64,000 bases of DNA, from positions 186,001-250,000 of the forward strand of contig BTUU01000003.1 of assembly GCA_045863555.1 (NCBI GenBank), given 5' to 3'. The notes under the pieces were generated by a model that searched no databases, was not told the DNA's origin, and saw only the letters and a list, made by a program, of their open reading frames with translations. Source of the DNA: JACRLV01 sp045863555. GTDB taxonomy: Bacteria; Planctomycetota; Phycisphaerae; UBA1845; Fen-1342. Position numbers and translations under genes: made by a program. Below, piece after piece: positions 52,860 to 61,277 of this stretch. The number at the start of each line of letters is the position of its first letter. Positions within the stretch are counted from its first letter, which is position 1.

Positions 52860-54860
52860 ATGCACGCACTCGCCGCGATCGCCGTCGTTTTCGGGACCGC
52901 GCTGATTGCGACCATCGCGGCCCGGATTTTCCGTGCCCCCGCGATCATCGGATTTCTCGTGGCCGGAGTGATCATCGGCCCGACCGGCTTTGATTTGATC
53001 CACGAGAATGAGGTGCGCGGCTTCGCGGAGCTGGGCCTCGTCATGCTCCTTTTCACGGTCGGCCTCGAACTCTCGCCCGCGCCGCTCATCCAGATGGGCG
53101 CCCGGCTGGTTATCGCGACAGCCCTGCAAATGGGCGTGACGGCCGCAGCGATTGCATATGTGCTCTTTCAGTTCGCGGCGGTTCCACCCATGGCTGCGCT
53201 GGTCCTCGGGCTCGCACTGAGCCCGGCCTCGACCGCAATCGTGCTCAAGCAGTTGAGCGACCGGGGTGAGACGGATTCTCCGTCGGGGTCGATCGCGACG
53301 GGCATCCTGCTGCTTCAGGACGTCGCGATCATCCTCGCCATGATCGTGCTTCCGCTATTCGCCGGGAAAGGGGAAGGCACCTGGCTTGGCGTTACGCTGC
53401 GGGTGGGGGGAGCGCTCGGTGGACTCGCCGCGGTCACGTGGCTGGCCCGCGCCGCGATGCCCTGGATCGTGCGGTTCGTCCTTCGCGACGGCGGGCGGGA
53501 AACGATGGCCCTTTTCGCCGTCGTGATGGCCGTGGCCGGGGCGTGGGCGAGTGAGGCGGCCGGATGGTCGCCGGCGCTCGGCGCGGCGATCGTCGGCCTG
53601 CTCCTGGCCTCGACGGACGTGCGACACCAGCTCTTCGCCGAGATCATGCCGTTTCGAGAGGTTTTCAACGCGCTCTTTTTCGTCTCGATCGGCATGCTTT
53701 TCGACTGGCGCATCGCCGGCGACCACTTCTGGCTCCTGCTCGGGCTCACACTCGCCGCGATGGCACTGAAGTCCCTGGTGGCCGGTGCGAGCGTGCGCAG
53801 CGCCGGCTGGTCGCTGCGGCTGGCCGTCATCGCCGGCCTCGGCCTCGTGACCGTGAGCGAATTCGGCTTTGTCATCGCGGACATGGCCGCCCGAAACGGC
53901 CTCCTGACGCGTGCCGCGCTCGACTACCTGGTCATCGTCACGCTCCTTTCGATGGTGCTCGGGACGCTGGCGATGCCGCTCGCCCGCCCGGTCGCGGACT
54001 GGGTCGTGCGGGCGGGCGACCTGGTGCCGGCGCATGGAGGGATACGCCAGCCGCACGCCGCCCCCGGCCGGATCATTGTTGTCGGATTCGGTCTGAACGG
54101 GCGCAACCTCACCTCCGTTCTTCGGACCACAAGAATTCCGCACATCGTGCTGGAGTTGAGCCCGGCGCTCGCCCGCGCGGCCCGCGAGGCGGGCGAGGAG
54201 GTGATCGTCGGCGACGCGGCGCGGATGACAATTCTGGAGCACTCGGGCCTGGCGACGGCCCGTGCCGTCGTCGTCCTGATCAATGACCAGTCCGCGACGC
54301 GGCGCATCGTCGCGCAGGTGCGGAGGGCCAGGCCCGATGTGTACCTGCTGGCCCGGACGCGGTATGTCTCGGAAATCGAGATTCTCCGTCGGCTCGGTGC
54401 GGACCAGGTCATTCCCGAGGAGTACGAAACGTCGATCGAGATCTTCGCCCAGGTGTTGAAGGAACTGGGCATCCCCGACAACGTGATCGAGCAGCAGATC
54501 ACGATGATCCGGGCGGGAGGGTACGGGATGCTCCGCGGCCGACCGGCGGACCACGCGGCTCGCATCGAGTGGCTGCGGCTCCTCGACACCGCTGCGACGC
54601 AGCCGTTCCTGCTGCCCGCGCGCAGCCCCTTCGTGGGCCGGACGATTCGCGAGACCGGACTCCGCGCACGCACGGGAGTGACCATCGTCGCGGTGACTCG
54701 GGACGGCCGGCCGCTCGGCAACCCCGATCCGGAGTTTCAGCTTCAGGCCGGCGACGTTCTGGTCCTGGTGGGGCGTCACATGCAACTTGAGCAGGCGCGG
54801 CAATGGCTCGATCCCGAGCACGGGCGTCTGCCGGAAGAGGGGGACGCGCTGACGGTGTGA
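52860..54860 (+). CDS. Kef-type monovalent cation:proton antiporter (CPA2) with RCK domains
   Basis: A 666-aa inner-membrane exchanger. About twelve membrane segments span 1-385, with LSPASTAIVLKQLSDRGE and the family block AALGAAIVGLLLASTDVRHQ-like near 225-250. A cytoplasmic TrkA-N/RCK domain begins at about 400 (RIIVVGFGLNGRN binding NAD(H), then VIVGDAARMTIL). A TrkA-C domain closes the protein (SPFVGRTIRETGLRA, QLQAGDVLVLVG). It probably exports K+ or Na+ in exchange for protons, gated by nucleotide. ATG 52860 begins the first membrane segment. Confidence 0.93.
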   Translation: MHALAAIAVVFGTALIATIAARIFRAPAIIGFLVAGVIIGPTGFDLIHENEVRGFAELGLVMLLFTVGLELSPAPLIQMGARLVIATALQMGVTAAAIAYVLFQFAAVPPMAALVLGLALSPASTAIVLKQLSDRGETDSPSGSIATGILLLQDVAIILAMIVLPLFAGKGEGTWLGVTLRVGGALGGLAAVTWLARAAMPWIVRFVLRDGGRETMALFAVVMAVAGAWASEAAGWSPALGAAIVGLLLASTDVRHQLFAEIMPFREVFNALFFVSIGMLFDWRIAGDHFWLLLGLTLAAMALKSLVAGASVRSAGWSLRLAVIAGLGLVTVSEFGFVIADMAARNGLLTRAALDYLVIVTLLSMVLGTLAMPLARPVADWVVRAGDLVPAHGGIRQPHAAPGRIIVVGFGLNGRNLTSVLRTTRIPHIVLELSPALARAAREAGEEVIVGDAARMTILEHSGLATARAVVVLINDQSATRRIVAQVRRARPDVYLLARTRYVSEIEILRRLGADQVIPEEYETSIEIFAQVLKELGIPDNVIEQQITMIRAGGYGMLRGRPADHAARIEWLRLLDTAATQPFLLPARSPFVGRTIRETGLRARTGVTIVAVTRDGRPLGNPDPEFQLQAGDVLVLVGRHMQLEQARQWLDPEHGRLPEEGDALTV

Positions 54861-55000
54861 GCGGGGATTCGGTTTGCCGGACGGGCGCGGGGCCGGAATT
54901 TCGAGCAGAATGTGAATTGGCGGGGGCGCGAGTCCGTCTTACAATCGGCTGGCGAGGGATTCTCCACTCGTTGGGCACCGTTCAGGACGGAGACCGATCC

Positions 55001-56086
55001 ATGCGGAAATTGCTACTGGGCGCGGTGATCATGTTGCTTGCTTCCGCGGCGGCGGCGCAGGATATCAAGGATGAAAAGCCGCGCACGGACATGCGGGTTC
55101 ACCGTTCGAACGTTCATTCCCTCGCGTTCGACCCGACCGGCAGGTTTCTGATCAGTGTCGGTTCCGAGGCGGATATCAAGTACTGGGAACTCGACACCGA
55201 AAAGGTGATCCGGACGTTCGCGCCGCGCGTCAAGACGCTGGACGCGAGCCGGATCGGCGGCGGTAAACAGGAGCGATACATCGAAGCCGTCGCATTCAGC
55301 CCGGACGGCACGAGAATCGCCGAGATTACGGCCGAATCGGCGTCTGCGGGCTCGCTTCGGCAGTGGACAACGTCAACCGGCGCGGAGGCGATTCTCGACG
55401 AAGCCGTGAAGAACCCTCGCGCGGTCGCGTATTCGCCCGACGGAAAGATCCTCGCGTCGAACAGCCGCGAGACGGACCGCGCCGATCACCAGATCGTCCT
55501 GCGCGACGTGGAGACGGGGAACGTCATCCGCACGCTGCGCGACGACCGGCTCGCGGCGACCATTCTCGCGTTCAGTCCGGACGGCAAATGGCTGGCGTCG
55601 GCCGGCGCGACGCGGCTACTGCTCTGGGACACGGCGACCTGGAAGCCCGTTCACAATATCGCGGGCTACAAGAAGGCCGTGCAGTCGATCGCGTTCTCAC
55701 CGGACAGCAAGACGGTTGCGGGTGCGTCGTCCGACGATCTCGTCCGGCTGTGGCGCGTGTCGGATGGCAAGATGATTCGCGAGTGGACATTGGCCCAGGA
55801 GGGCGTGAACTCGATCGCCTGGAGCCCGAGCGGCAAGACGATCGCCTCGGCCGGAGCGGACAAGTCCGTCAAACTCTGGAATCCCGACACCGGCCGGCGC
55901 GTGAAGACGCTCTGGGCCCACGCCGACAAGGTTCTCTCCGTCGCGTTCAGCGCGGATGGCAAGACGCTTGCGTCGGGCGGGAAGGACGGCGTCATCTGCC
56001 TGTGGGACATGGACGAAGCCGCCCACAAGGATCAGAAGGACGACGAGAAGAAGGACGACAAAAAGCGGCCGCCGAAGAAGCCGTAG
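55001..56086 (+). CDS. Exported WD40-repeat protein
   Basis: A 361-aa protein with a signal peptide (KLLLGAVIMLLASAAAAQ) and about six to seven WD40 units typed by SLAFDPTGRFLISVG, AVAFSPDGTRIAEI, ILAFSPDGKWLASAG, SIAFSPDSKTVAGAS, SIAWSPSGKTIASAG and SVAFSADGKTLASGG. A Lys/Asp-rich tail (KDDEKKDDKKRPPKKP) follows. It probably forms a beta-propeller for protein binding outside the cytoplasm. ATG 55001 follows AGGACGGAGACC. Confidence 0.88.
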   Translation: MRKLLLGAVIMLLASAAAAQDIKDEKPRTDMRVHRSNVHSLAFDPTGRFLISVGSEADIKYWELDTEKVIRTFAPRVKTLDASRIGGGKQERYIEAVAFSPDGTRIAEITAESASAGSLRQWTTSTGAEAILDEAVKNPRAVAYSPDGKILASNSRETDRADHQIVLRDVETGNVIRTLRDDRLAATILAFSPDGKWLASAGATRLLLWDTATWKPVHNIAGYKKAVQSIAFSPDSKTVAGASSDDLVRLWRVSDGKMIREWTLAQEGVNSIAWSPSGKTIASAGADKSVKLWNPDTGRRVKTLWAHADKVLSVAFSADGKTLASGGKDGVICLWDMDEAAHKDQKDDEKKDDKKRPPKKP

Positions 56087-56088
56087 CG

Positions 56089-57123
56089 TTATTCCCAGCC
56101 GGGGGCCCAGAGATACTGGAATTCCGGTCCGGGGTTGGCGAGCCAGTCGGGCAGGGCGACCTGGATCACGGCCGGCGCGCCCGGGGCTGCGTGTGCATAG
56201 ATGTTCGGGCGGTAATCCATCGATCGCGCGTACTCCACGACCAGGACGGCCTTATCCGCGAGACCGGCCGCGGACTTGGCCGCGAAGATCGCGTCATTGA
56301 GCGTTCCGATTTCGTCCACGAGACCGCTCGCCTTCGCCTCCGGCGCGAGGAAAACGCGGCCGTCGGCGAGTGACCGGAGGCTCTCCGGTGCGAGCTTCGG
56401 GCGTCCCGTCGCGACGACGCCGACAAACCGCTCATACATCTGGTTGATGATCGACTGAAAGACGCCGCGATCGGCGTCGGTCATGGGGCGGAATGGCGAG
56501 CCGCTGTCCTTCATCGCGCCGCTCTTGATCACGTTGGCTTCGATCCCCAGCTTCGCCATCGCGCCGGAGACGTCGGGGGTCATCATGATGACGCCGATGC
56601 TCCCCGTGACCGTGGTCGGGTGGGCGATGATCCGGTCCGCGCCGCAGGCGAGGTAGTACCCGCCGGACGCCGCCATATCGAGCAGGCACGCGATCACGGG
56701 CCGCCCGGTCGCTTTCCTGAATCGGAGCAGTTCCTCGTACATCAGGTCGGTCGCGGTGACGCCGCCGCCGGGGGAGTTGATCCGCAGCACGACGGCCGCG
56801 ATATGTTCGTCGCGGGCCGCCTTGTCGAGCTTTTCCTTGAAGCTGACGACCGGGTTTTCGACGATGCCGCCGAGCAGCGTGTTCGAGCGGGCGTTCGTGA
56901 TCACTCCCTCGACGTCGATCAGCGCGACCTTTCGGGTCGCCCAGATCGACTCCCGCTGCACCACATGCTCTTCGAGCGCCGGCGAGGCGGGCAGGGGGGT
57001 GATTAGGAACGACATCGGAGCACAGCCGCCGGCCCCGCAGAGCGCCACGGCAGCGAGCAGCAGGGCGGCCGGGAGGGTCCGGGCCCGCGGAAATGCGGAT
57101 CGTCGTGTTGTCGACACTGTCAC
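56089..57123 (-). CDS. Signal peptide peptidase SppA-type serine protease
   Basis: A 344-aa S49 peptidase that digests leftover signal peptides in the membrane. The N-terminus has a hydrophobic segment with a possible lipobox (LLLAAVALCGAGGC). Catalytic residues are Ser in LLDMAASGGYYLACGAD and Lys in NVIKSGAMKDSGSPFR. VVLRINSPGGGVTATDLMYE and TVTGSIGVIMM are family motifs. The length fits the single-domain form. GTG 57123 or GTG 57117 is the start, each with a plausible GGAG/GAGG. It is divergent from the small zincin gene with a 60-bp gap. Confidence 0.9.
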   Translation of the reverse strand: MTVSTTRRSAFPRARTLPAALLLAAVALCGAGGCAPMSFLITPLPASPALEEHVVQRESIWATRKVALIDVEGVITNARSNTLLGGIVENPVVSFKEKLDKAARDEHIAAVVLRINSPGGGVTATDLMYEELLRFRKATGRPVIACLLDMAASGGYYLACGADRIIAHPTTVTGSIGVIMMTPDVSGAMAKLGIEANVIKSGAMKDSGSPFRPMTDADRGVFQSIINQMYERFVGVVATGRPKLAPESLRSLADGRVFLAPEAKASGLVDEIGTLNDAIFAAKSAAGLADKAVLVVEYARSMDYRPNIYAHAAPGAPAVIQVALPDWLANPGPEFQYLWAPGWE

Positions 57124-57183
57124 CTCGTATACTCCTGGAATCGATGGACGTTTCAGACCCGGACGGCGCCGGAGCGACGTTGA

Positions 57184-57558
57184 ATGATACGGATGAGCGA
57201 CACGGAATTCGACCGCGCGGTCGAGGCCGCCCTGGCGGAAATTCCCGACGAGTTCCGCGTCCACCTCGAAAACGTGATGGTCGAGGTGCGGCCGCGGCCG
57301 GACCGCGCGCTCATGCGCGAGTACGAGGTGCCGGACGACATACTGGGGTTGTACGTCGGGACGCCTCTGGGGGAGCGGCTCGCCGAGGGGCTTGGGCCGA
57401 TGCTGCCGGATCGCGTGTTGATCTTCCGCGACAACCTGTGCGAGATGTGCGAGAGCCGCGAGGAACTGATCGACGAGATCCGGATCACGGTCCTGCACGA
57501 GATCGGCCATCACTTCGGCATGGATGAGGACCAGCTCGACGAACTGGGATACGGGTGA
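57184..57558 (+). CDS. Small zincin-like metallopeptidase (DUF1025-type)
   Basis: A 124-aa single-domain protein. The C-terminal HEIGHHFGMDEDQLDELGYG carries HExxHxxxxxE-like zinc ligands. The N-terminal EIPDEFRVHLENVMVEV and an acidic middle with LGLYVGTPL match the small bacterial zincin family. Proteolytic activity of the family is not established. ATG 57184 has GGAG nine bases upstream; ATG 57193 is possible. Confidence 0.9.
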   Translation: MIRMSDTEFDRAVEAALAEIPDEFRVHLENVMVEVRPRPDRALMREYEVPDDILGLYVGTPLGERLAEGLGPMLPDRVLIFRDNLCEMCESREELIDEIRITVLHEIGHHFGMDEDQLDELGYG

Positions 57559-57619
57559 TCCGGTCCGTGCCTCCCGGGAAGTGAGTTCGTCCGGCACCGG
57601 CGCTTACGGGCCTTGGCGA

Positions 57620-58255
57620 TCACGGCTCGCCGACGCCGCTGTGCATCCGCGGACCGGGCGGCTGCCCGGCGATGATTTTCGCCTCGATCCGCAGCCACTC
57701 CTGCCACCGCTGTTCCACCACGGCGGCCGCCTTTGGCGTGTCGCGATCGAGCAATTGCCGCGAGAGCTCGAGGAACGAGAGGTAGTGCCCCCGTTCGGAG
57801 GTCCAGAGGCCCGAGTAGAGCCGCGCCAGCTCGCGATCGTCGCAGTTGCGGCTCAGTAGCTCGAAACGCTCACAGGAACGGGCCTCGATCAGCGCCGAAA
57901 CCATCAGGCGGTCCATCGTGTCGCGCGGGCCCTGTCCCCGGCGCACATGCATCCGCAGGTCATTCGCGTACGGATTCTTGTGGAATTTCGTGAGCCGACC
58001 GCCGCGCCGCGCGAGCAGGCGGGTCACGATCGCCAGGTGTTCGACCTCGTCCCGCGCGATGGCCGTCATCTTCTCGACCCAGTACTCGGGCGGCCTGGGA
58101 TCCGGCCACTGGTTGAGCAGGTCGAGCGCGTTTGTCCCCGCCTTTTTTTCCAGATGCGCGTGATCGTTGAGCAGCGCGAGCGGGTCGGCGAGGACGGTGA
58201 GGGCCCACGAATCCGGCGTGTCGTAGAGAAGGGGCAGGTCCGCGGCGGTTTTCAT
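57620..58255 (-). CDS. miaE: tRNA-(ms2io6A37) hydroxylase MiaE-like
   Basis: A 211-aa ferritin-like diiron monooxygenase that hydroxylates the isopentenyl side chain of ms2i6A at tRNA position 37. It has a helical bundle with paired Glu/His ligands: LNDHAHLEKKAGTNALDLLN, IARDEVEHLAIVTRLLARRG and ALIEARSCERFELLSRNCDD, then SERGHYLSFLELSR. ATG 58255 is used; GTG 58258 is directly before it. No miaA or miaB is in the window. Confidence 0.92.
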   Translation of the reverse strand: MKTAADLPLLYDTPDSWALTVLADPLALLNDHAHLEKKAGTNALDLLNQWPDPRPPEYWVEKMTAIARDEVEHLAIVTRLLARRGGRLTKFHKNPYANDLRMHVRRGQGPRDTMDRLMVSALIEARSCERFELLSRNCDDRELARLYSGLWTSERGHYLSFLELSRQLLDRDTPKAAAVVEQRWQEWLRIEAKIIAGQPPGPRMHSGVGEP

Positions 58256-58319
58256 CACCCTATTTTCGCGGGCGGGAGCGCGCGGTCAAATCAGAGCGAC
58301 AGTGGATCCGCTCGGGCAG

Positions 58320-58363
58320 AAAAACGCCACGGCGGCCGGAGAACGCACGGTTCTCCGGCCGCC
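58320..58363 (-). terminator. Intrinsic terminator of exported protein gene
   Basis: GGCGGCCGGAGAAC (58331-58344) and GTTCTCCGGCCGCC (58350-58363) form a perfect 14-bp stem with a five-base loop. On the minus strand it is followed by GTGGCG then TTTTT (58324-58320). It lies 30 bp past the stop at 58393. Confidence 0.8.
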
Positions 58364-58392
58364 GGTCAGCCGGCGCGGGCTCCCCCGGTCGG

Positions 58393-59667
58393 CTATCGCG
58401 TCGCAACGAAGCCGCGCATCTGGCCCGCCGCGTTCGTTGCGTCGCCCACCGCCTTGTACAGGTTGTCCTGCTCCATGTACGGAAGGAGCATGTTCACGCT
58501 GCTCAGCCGAATGCCGCGAGGCCGATTCGACGACAGTCGGTTCAGGTCGACGACCCGCGCCTGGTCCCCGGATACGATCCAGACCGTTGCACTCCGGCCG
58601 CCCGGCAGTTCGGTCTCTCCGCCGACCAGCAGGCCGATCAGGATTGCGATAATGCCGTTGACCTGCGTGTTGCTGGTACCGTCGATCATTGGCAACATCC
58701 GCGCCGACGTCGCCCCGTCGGTGTCCATTTCGAACAGGGCAGCGCGGTTTACGCCGCCGGCAGGCCGCACCGTGCCGGCGACCCAGTGCGTCTCGTCATT
58801 TTCGACCTCGATATCCTGGGCCCGGCTCGACACGCCTCCGGGAACGCTTTGCAGCTCGGTGAACGTGAGGTCGTCGATCGAGCCGGAGTAGACGCCGGCG
58901 ACGGTTCCTCCGCCGGGACCCTCAAACCAGCTCGAAATCAGGACGTTTTCCAGCTCGATCGCGAGGGCGGTCGCCGTGGATTCCCCGCCGGCTGGATTCG
59001 AGAGCAGGCGAGTCTCGACGCGGTCATTGCCGTCGAGGCCGTTGATCGTCAGCCAGAGCGTTGCCGCTCGCCGCCCCGCGTCATCGAAGGAATATCCGCA
59101 TGCGACGATGTCCGCACGACCGTCGCCATTGACGTCTCCCGCGGCGACGCCGAGGGCTTCGCCGCCGAACCGACTGGGCAGGATTCGCGAATGCGAATTG
59201 CCGGCCGCGTCGACGAGCCACAGGGCCGGATGGGGGATTTCCCGGTCGTAAATCGTCCCGGCGAACGCGCAGGCTGCGCCATTTCCTGAGGCCGCGCCCT
59301 TTGCCACGCGGCTGCCAAATCCCAGATCGTCCAGGAGGTGGGGACCGCCGCCGGGTCCCGCAGCCGTGATTATCCACGCTGCCGCGTTCCAGGCGAACTC
59401 GTCGTCACCCGCGCCGACGGCGCCGCCGACCGCGAACAGGCCGCCGTCGAGCGGTGCAATCGCGGCCGCGGAACTCTCCGCCGCCGTCGGACCGGGCGTC
59501 AGGAAGTTCAGGCTGAGCGTCTCGGTCGGGACCGTTCCGCCCGACGAGCCGGCCACCTGCCCGCCCGCCGGGGCGATCAGCGCCAGCGCGAGAGCGCCGG
59601 CCGCCAGGCTGCGGGCCAGAGTGGGGGTGACGGCGTCGGAATCCAGGTTCATTGCCGCGTTGTTCAT
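58393..59667 (-). CDS. Exported protein of unknown function with FG-GAP-like repeats
   Basis: A 424-aa protein with a signal peptide (LARSLAAGALALALIAPAGG). The mature part is Gly/Ala-rich with repeat units such as GVAAGDVNGDGRADIVACGY (an FG-GAP-like calcium loop) and WIITAAGPGGGPHLLDDLG. No dockerin-like end is present. The last 40 residues (SVNMLLPYMEQDNLYKAVGD) form amphipathic helices. GGAAAGGAG lies nine bases before ATG 59667. A strong hairpin is upstream and a strong terminator downstream, so it is likely monocistronic. Confidence 0.7.
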   Translation of the reverse strand: MNNAAMNLDSDAVTPTLARSLAAGALALALIAPAGGQVAGSSGGTVPTETLSLNFLTPGPTAAESSAAAIAPLDGGLFAVGGAVGAGDDEFAWNAAAWIITAAGPGGGPHLLDDLGFGSRVAKGAASGNGAACAFAGTIYDREIPHPALWLVDAAGNSHSRILPSRFGGEALGVAAGDVNGDGRADIVACGYSFDDAGRRAATLWLTINGLDGNDRVETRLLSNPAGGESTATALAIELENVLISSWFEGPGGGTVAGVYSGSIDDLTFTELQSVPGGVSSRAQDIEVENDETHWVAGTVRPAGGVNRAALFEMDTDGATSARMLPMIDGTSNTQVNGIIAILIGLLVGGETELPGGRSATVWIVSGDQARVVDLNRLSSNRPRGIRLSSVNMLLPYMEQDNLYKAVGDATNAAGQMRGFVATR

Positions 59668-59714
59668 GGACGATTCTCCTTTCCCGGCCGCGTCGCTCTC
59701 GGGCGGCGGGGTGT

Positions 59715-59743
59715 GCGTGGGCTGCGAATCACGCAGCCCACGC
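59715..59743 (-). promoter_or_regulatory. Stem-loop 47 nt upstream of exported protein start
   Basis: GCGTGGGCTGCG (59715-59726) pairs perfectly with CGCAGCCCACGC (59732-59743) around AATCA, leaving 47 nt to the start at 59667. It has no U-run. It lies between this gene and the upstream zinc-ribbon gene (stop 59836). Confidence 0.55.
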
Positions 59744-59835
59744 ATGGGAGACGCATGAGAACGGGGAGCGGCTACTTCCAGATTGGAAGTCCGGAAGCCG
59801 ACCGCGCGGCCCTGCCGGAGACCGGATCGGCGGCC

Positions 59836-60303
59836 TTACGGCCCGGATTCGCCGTCCGGCACACCCGGTGGGGGCGCGAGTCGGGATTCGCTGAAGGCCG
59901 TGCCGCACTCGGGGCAGCGCGGCGTGGTTTGTCCCCGCAGGTCATAACCACATTCGAGGCAGAGGTTGAAGCCGCGCTCGTTCAGGTGCTCGCGCAGGAA
60001 GCGCCGGGCGGGCTTGCGGAACAAATAGTTGAAGAGCACACCGAAGAGCAGCCCCTGAAGAGCCCCCGCGACCGCGCCGTAGAGGATCGGCCCCCCCAGC
60101 GAGGCGGCCGCGGGCAGATTTCGCGCGAAGTGCGCAATCAGCCACGGAAACGCGGCCGCAACCGGAACGCCGATGGCGAAGACGATCCAGAATCGCGCGT
60201 TCCTGAATATCCGTGGCTGAAACGCCCACATGGCCGCCTGGCGATCGACCCACCGCGGCAGGTACCGAAGTACCGGGTAGAGCCACTCATTGAGTCTTTT
60301 CAC
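59836..60303 (-). CDS. Zinc-ribbon membrane protein
   Basis: A 155-aa protein with two to three membrane segments (about 37-57 and 68-92), a basic linker (RKPARRFLREHLNERG) and a C-terminal zinc ribbon CLECGYDLRGQTTPRCPECG at about 115-134. It shares the membrane-then-ribbon order of the array at 0.2-3 kb but not its exported domain. ATG 60303 (MKRLNEWLYPV) is directly in front of a hydrophobic N-terminus. Function unknown. Confidence 0.75.
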   Translation of the reverse strand: MKRLNEWLYPVLRYLPRWVDRQAAMWAFQPRIFRNARFWIVFAIGVPVAAAFPWLIAHFARNLPAAASLGGPILYGAVAGALQGLLFGVLFNYLFRKPARRFLREHLNERGFNLCLECGYDLRGQTTPRCPECGTAFSESRLAPPPGVPDGESGP

Positions 60304-60329
60304 TCAACGCCCCCGCCCAAGATCGCCGC

Positions 60330-61076
60330 TTACAGCGCCTCTTCTTCCTCGTCGCGCGTCACGACGTTCTCCACCGCCACGCGTTCGAGGATCGTGTTCA
60401 GCTTCCGCCGCACCATCGGCAGGAACATCACGTGCGGAATCCGCCGCAGCTCCTGCGTTCCGCTGGCGTTGTAGACGATCAGCGTGCCCGCGCCGCCGAG
60501 CAGCAGCTCGAACATGTCCGGGAACTCGGTGCGGATGATCTTGGCGCCCCGGCCCAGAGAATCGTCCATCTTCCCGAACGAGTAGTGCTCGAACTCGTTG
60601 TGCGTAATGCGCCAGCGGTCGTTGAGATGCGAGACGCCGATCAGCAGCACGAACGGAATGGACATCACGACGCTGAGCGCCAGTCCGAACGCCCGGTCGT
60701 ACCGCACATCGAGCGCCGCGAACCAGCTGAAAATCCAGCCGAAGACCGGGATGCTTTTGACGGCGTCGAGGTAAAGCCCGAGGATCCAGACCGCGAAGAC
60801 CAGCACGCCCAGAAAGATGGCCTGGTTCCGGTTGACGTCGACGCTCACGGCGATGAGCACGAGCGCGAGGATCGTCAGGTAGATCCAGCCGACGGTTTCC
60901 CGTGCGTCGTCATTCAGCGCGCCCGTAAAAATTGCGAAGACGTAGCCGGCGAGAATGATCGGCCAGAGAAAGAGGATCTTGGGATACGCGACGAAAACGA
61001 CCTCGTGCACGCGCGAGTCCGTCTTTCCGGCGGGCTTTGCATCGGCGGGCGACGAGGGCGCGGGAGTCGTGGACAT
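60330..61076 (-). CDS. Multipass membrane protein with PH-like C-terminus
   Basis: A 248-aa protein with a Pro/Ala-rich N-terminus, four membrane segments (about 34-150) and a cytoplasmic C-terminal domain (RWRITHNEFEHYSFGKMDDS, then GTLIVYNASGTQELRRIPHV). The domain has the look of a bacterial PH-like domain. AAAGGAG precedes ATG 61076 by eight bases. It lies 26 bp upstream of the zinc-ribbon gene on the same strand. Function unknown. Confidence 0.65.
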   Translation of the reverse strand: MSTTPAPSSPADAKPAGKTDSRVHEVVFVAYPKILFLWPIILAGYVFAIFTGALNDDARETVGWIYLTILALVLIAVSVDVNRNQAIFLGVLVFAVWILGLYLDAVKSIPVFGWIFSWFAALDVRYDRAFGLALSVVMSIPFVLLIGVSHLNDRWRITHNEFEHYSFGKMDDSLGRGAKIIRTEFPDMFELLLGGAGTLIVYNASGTQELRRIPHVMFLPMVRRKLNTILERVAVENVVTRDEEEEAL

Positions 61077-61277
61077 GCTGGCTCCTTTCAAGCGGCGCGC
61101 TCGGGGCGTTCGGGCCCGGCGGACAGCGACGCTTCGCGGGTATTCTGCCCGATAGGCGGGCTATGCATCAAGAATTCCAAAATCAGCGCGCTTTCCGAAC
61201 GCCCGCCCAGCCTCCCGGCGATGGCCGGCGCTGCCGGTCTCTTCCCGGCTGCGGCTCGCGCCGGATGAGCGGCTGAA

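Noticed and set aside
51369..54821. Two antisense frames (586 and 488 codons) over the exported protein and antiporter
   Set aside because: They mirror well-supported plus-strand genes and show no domains.
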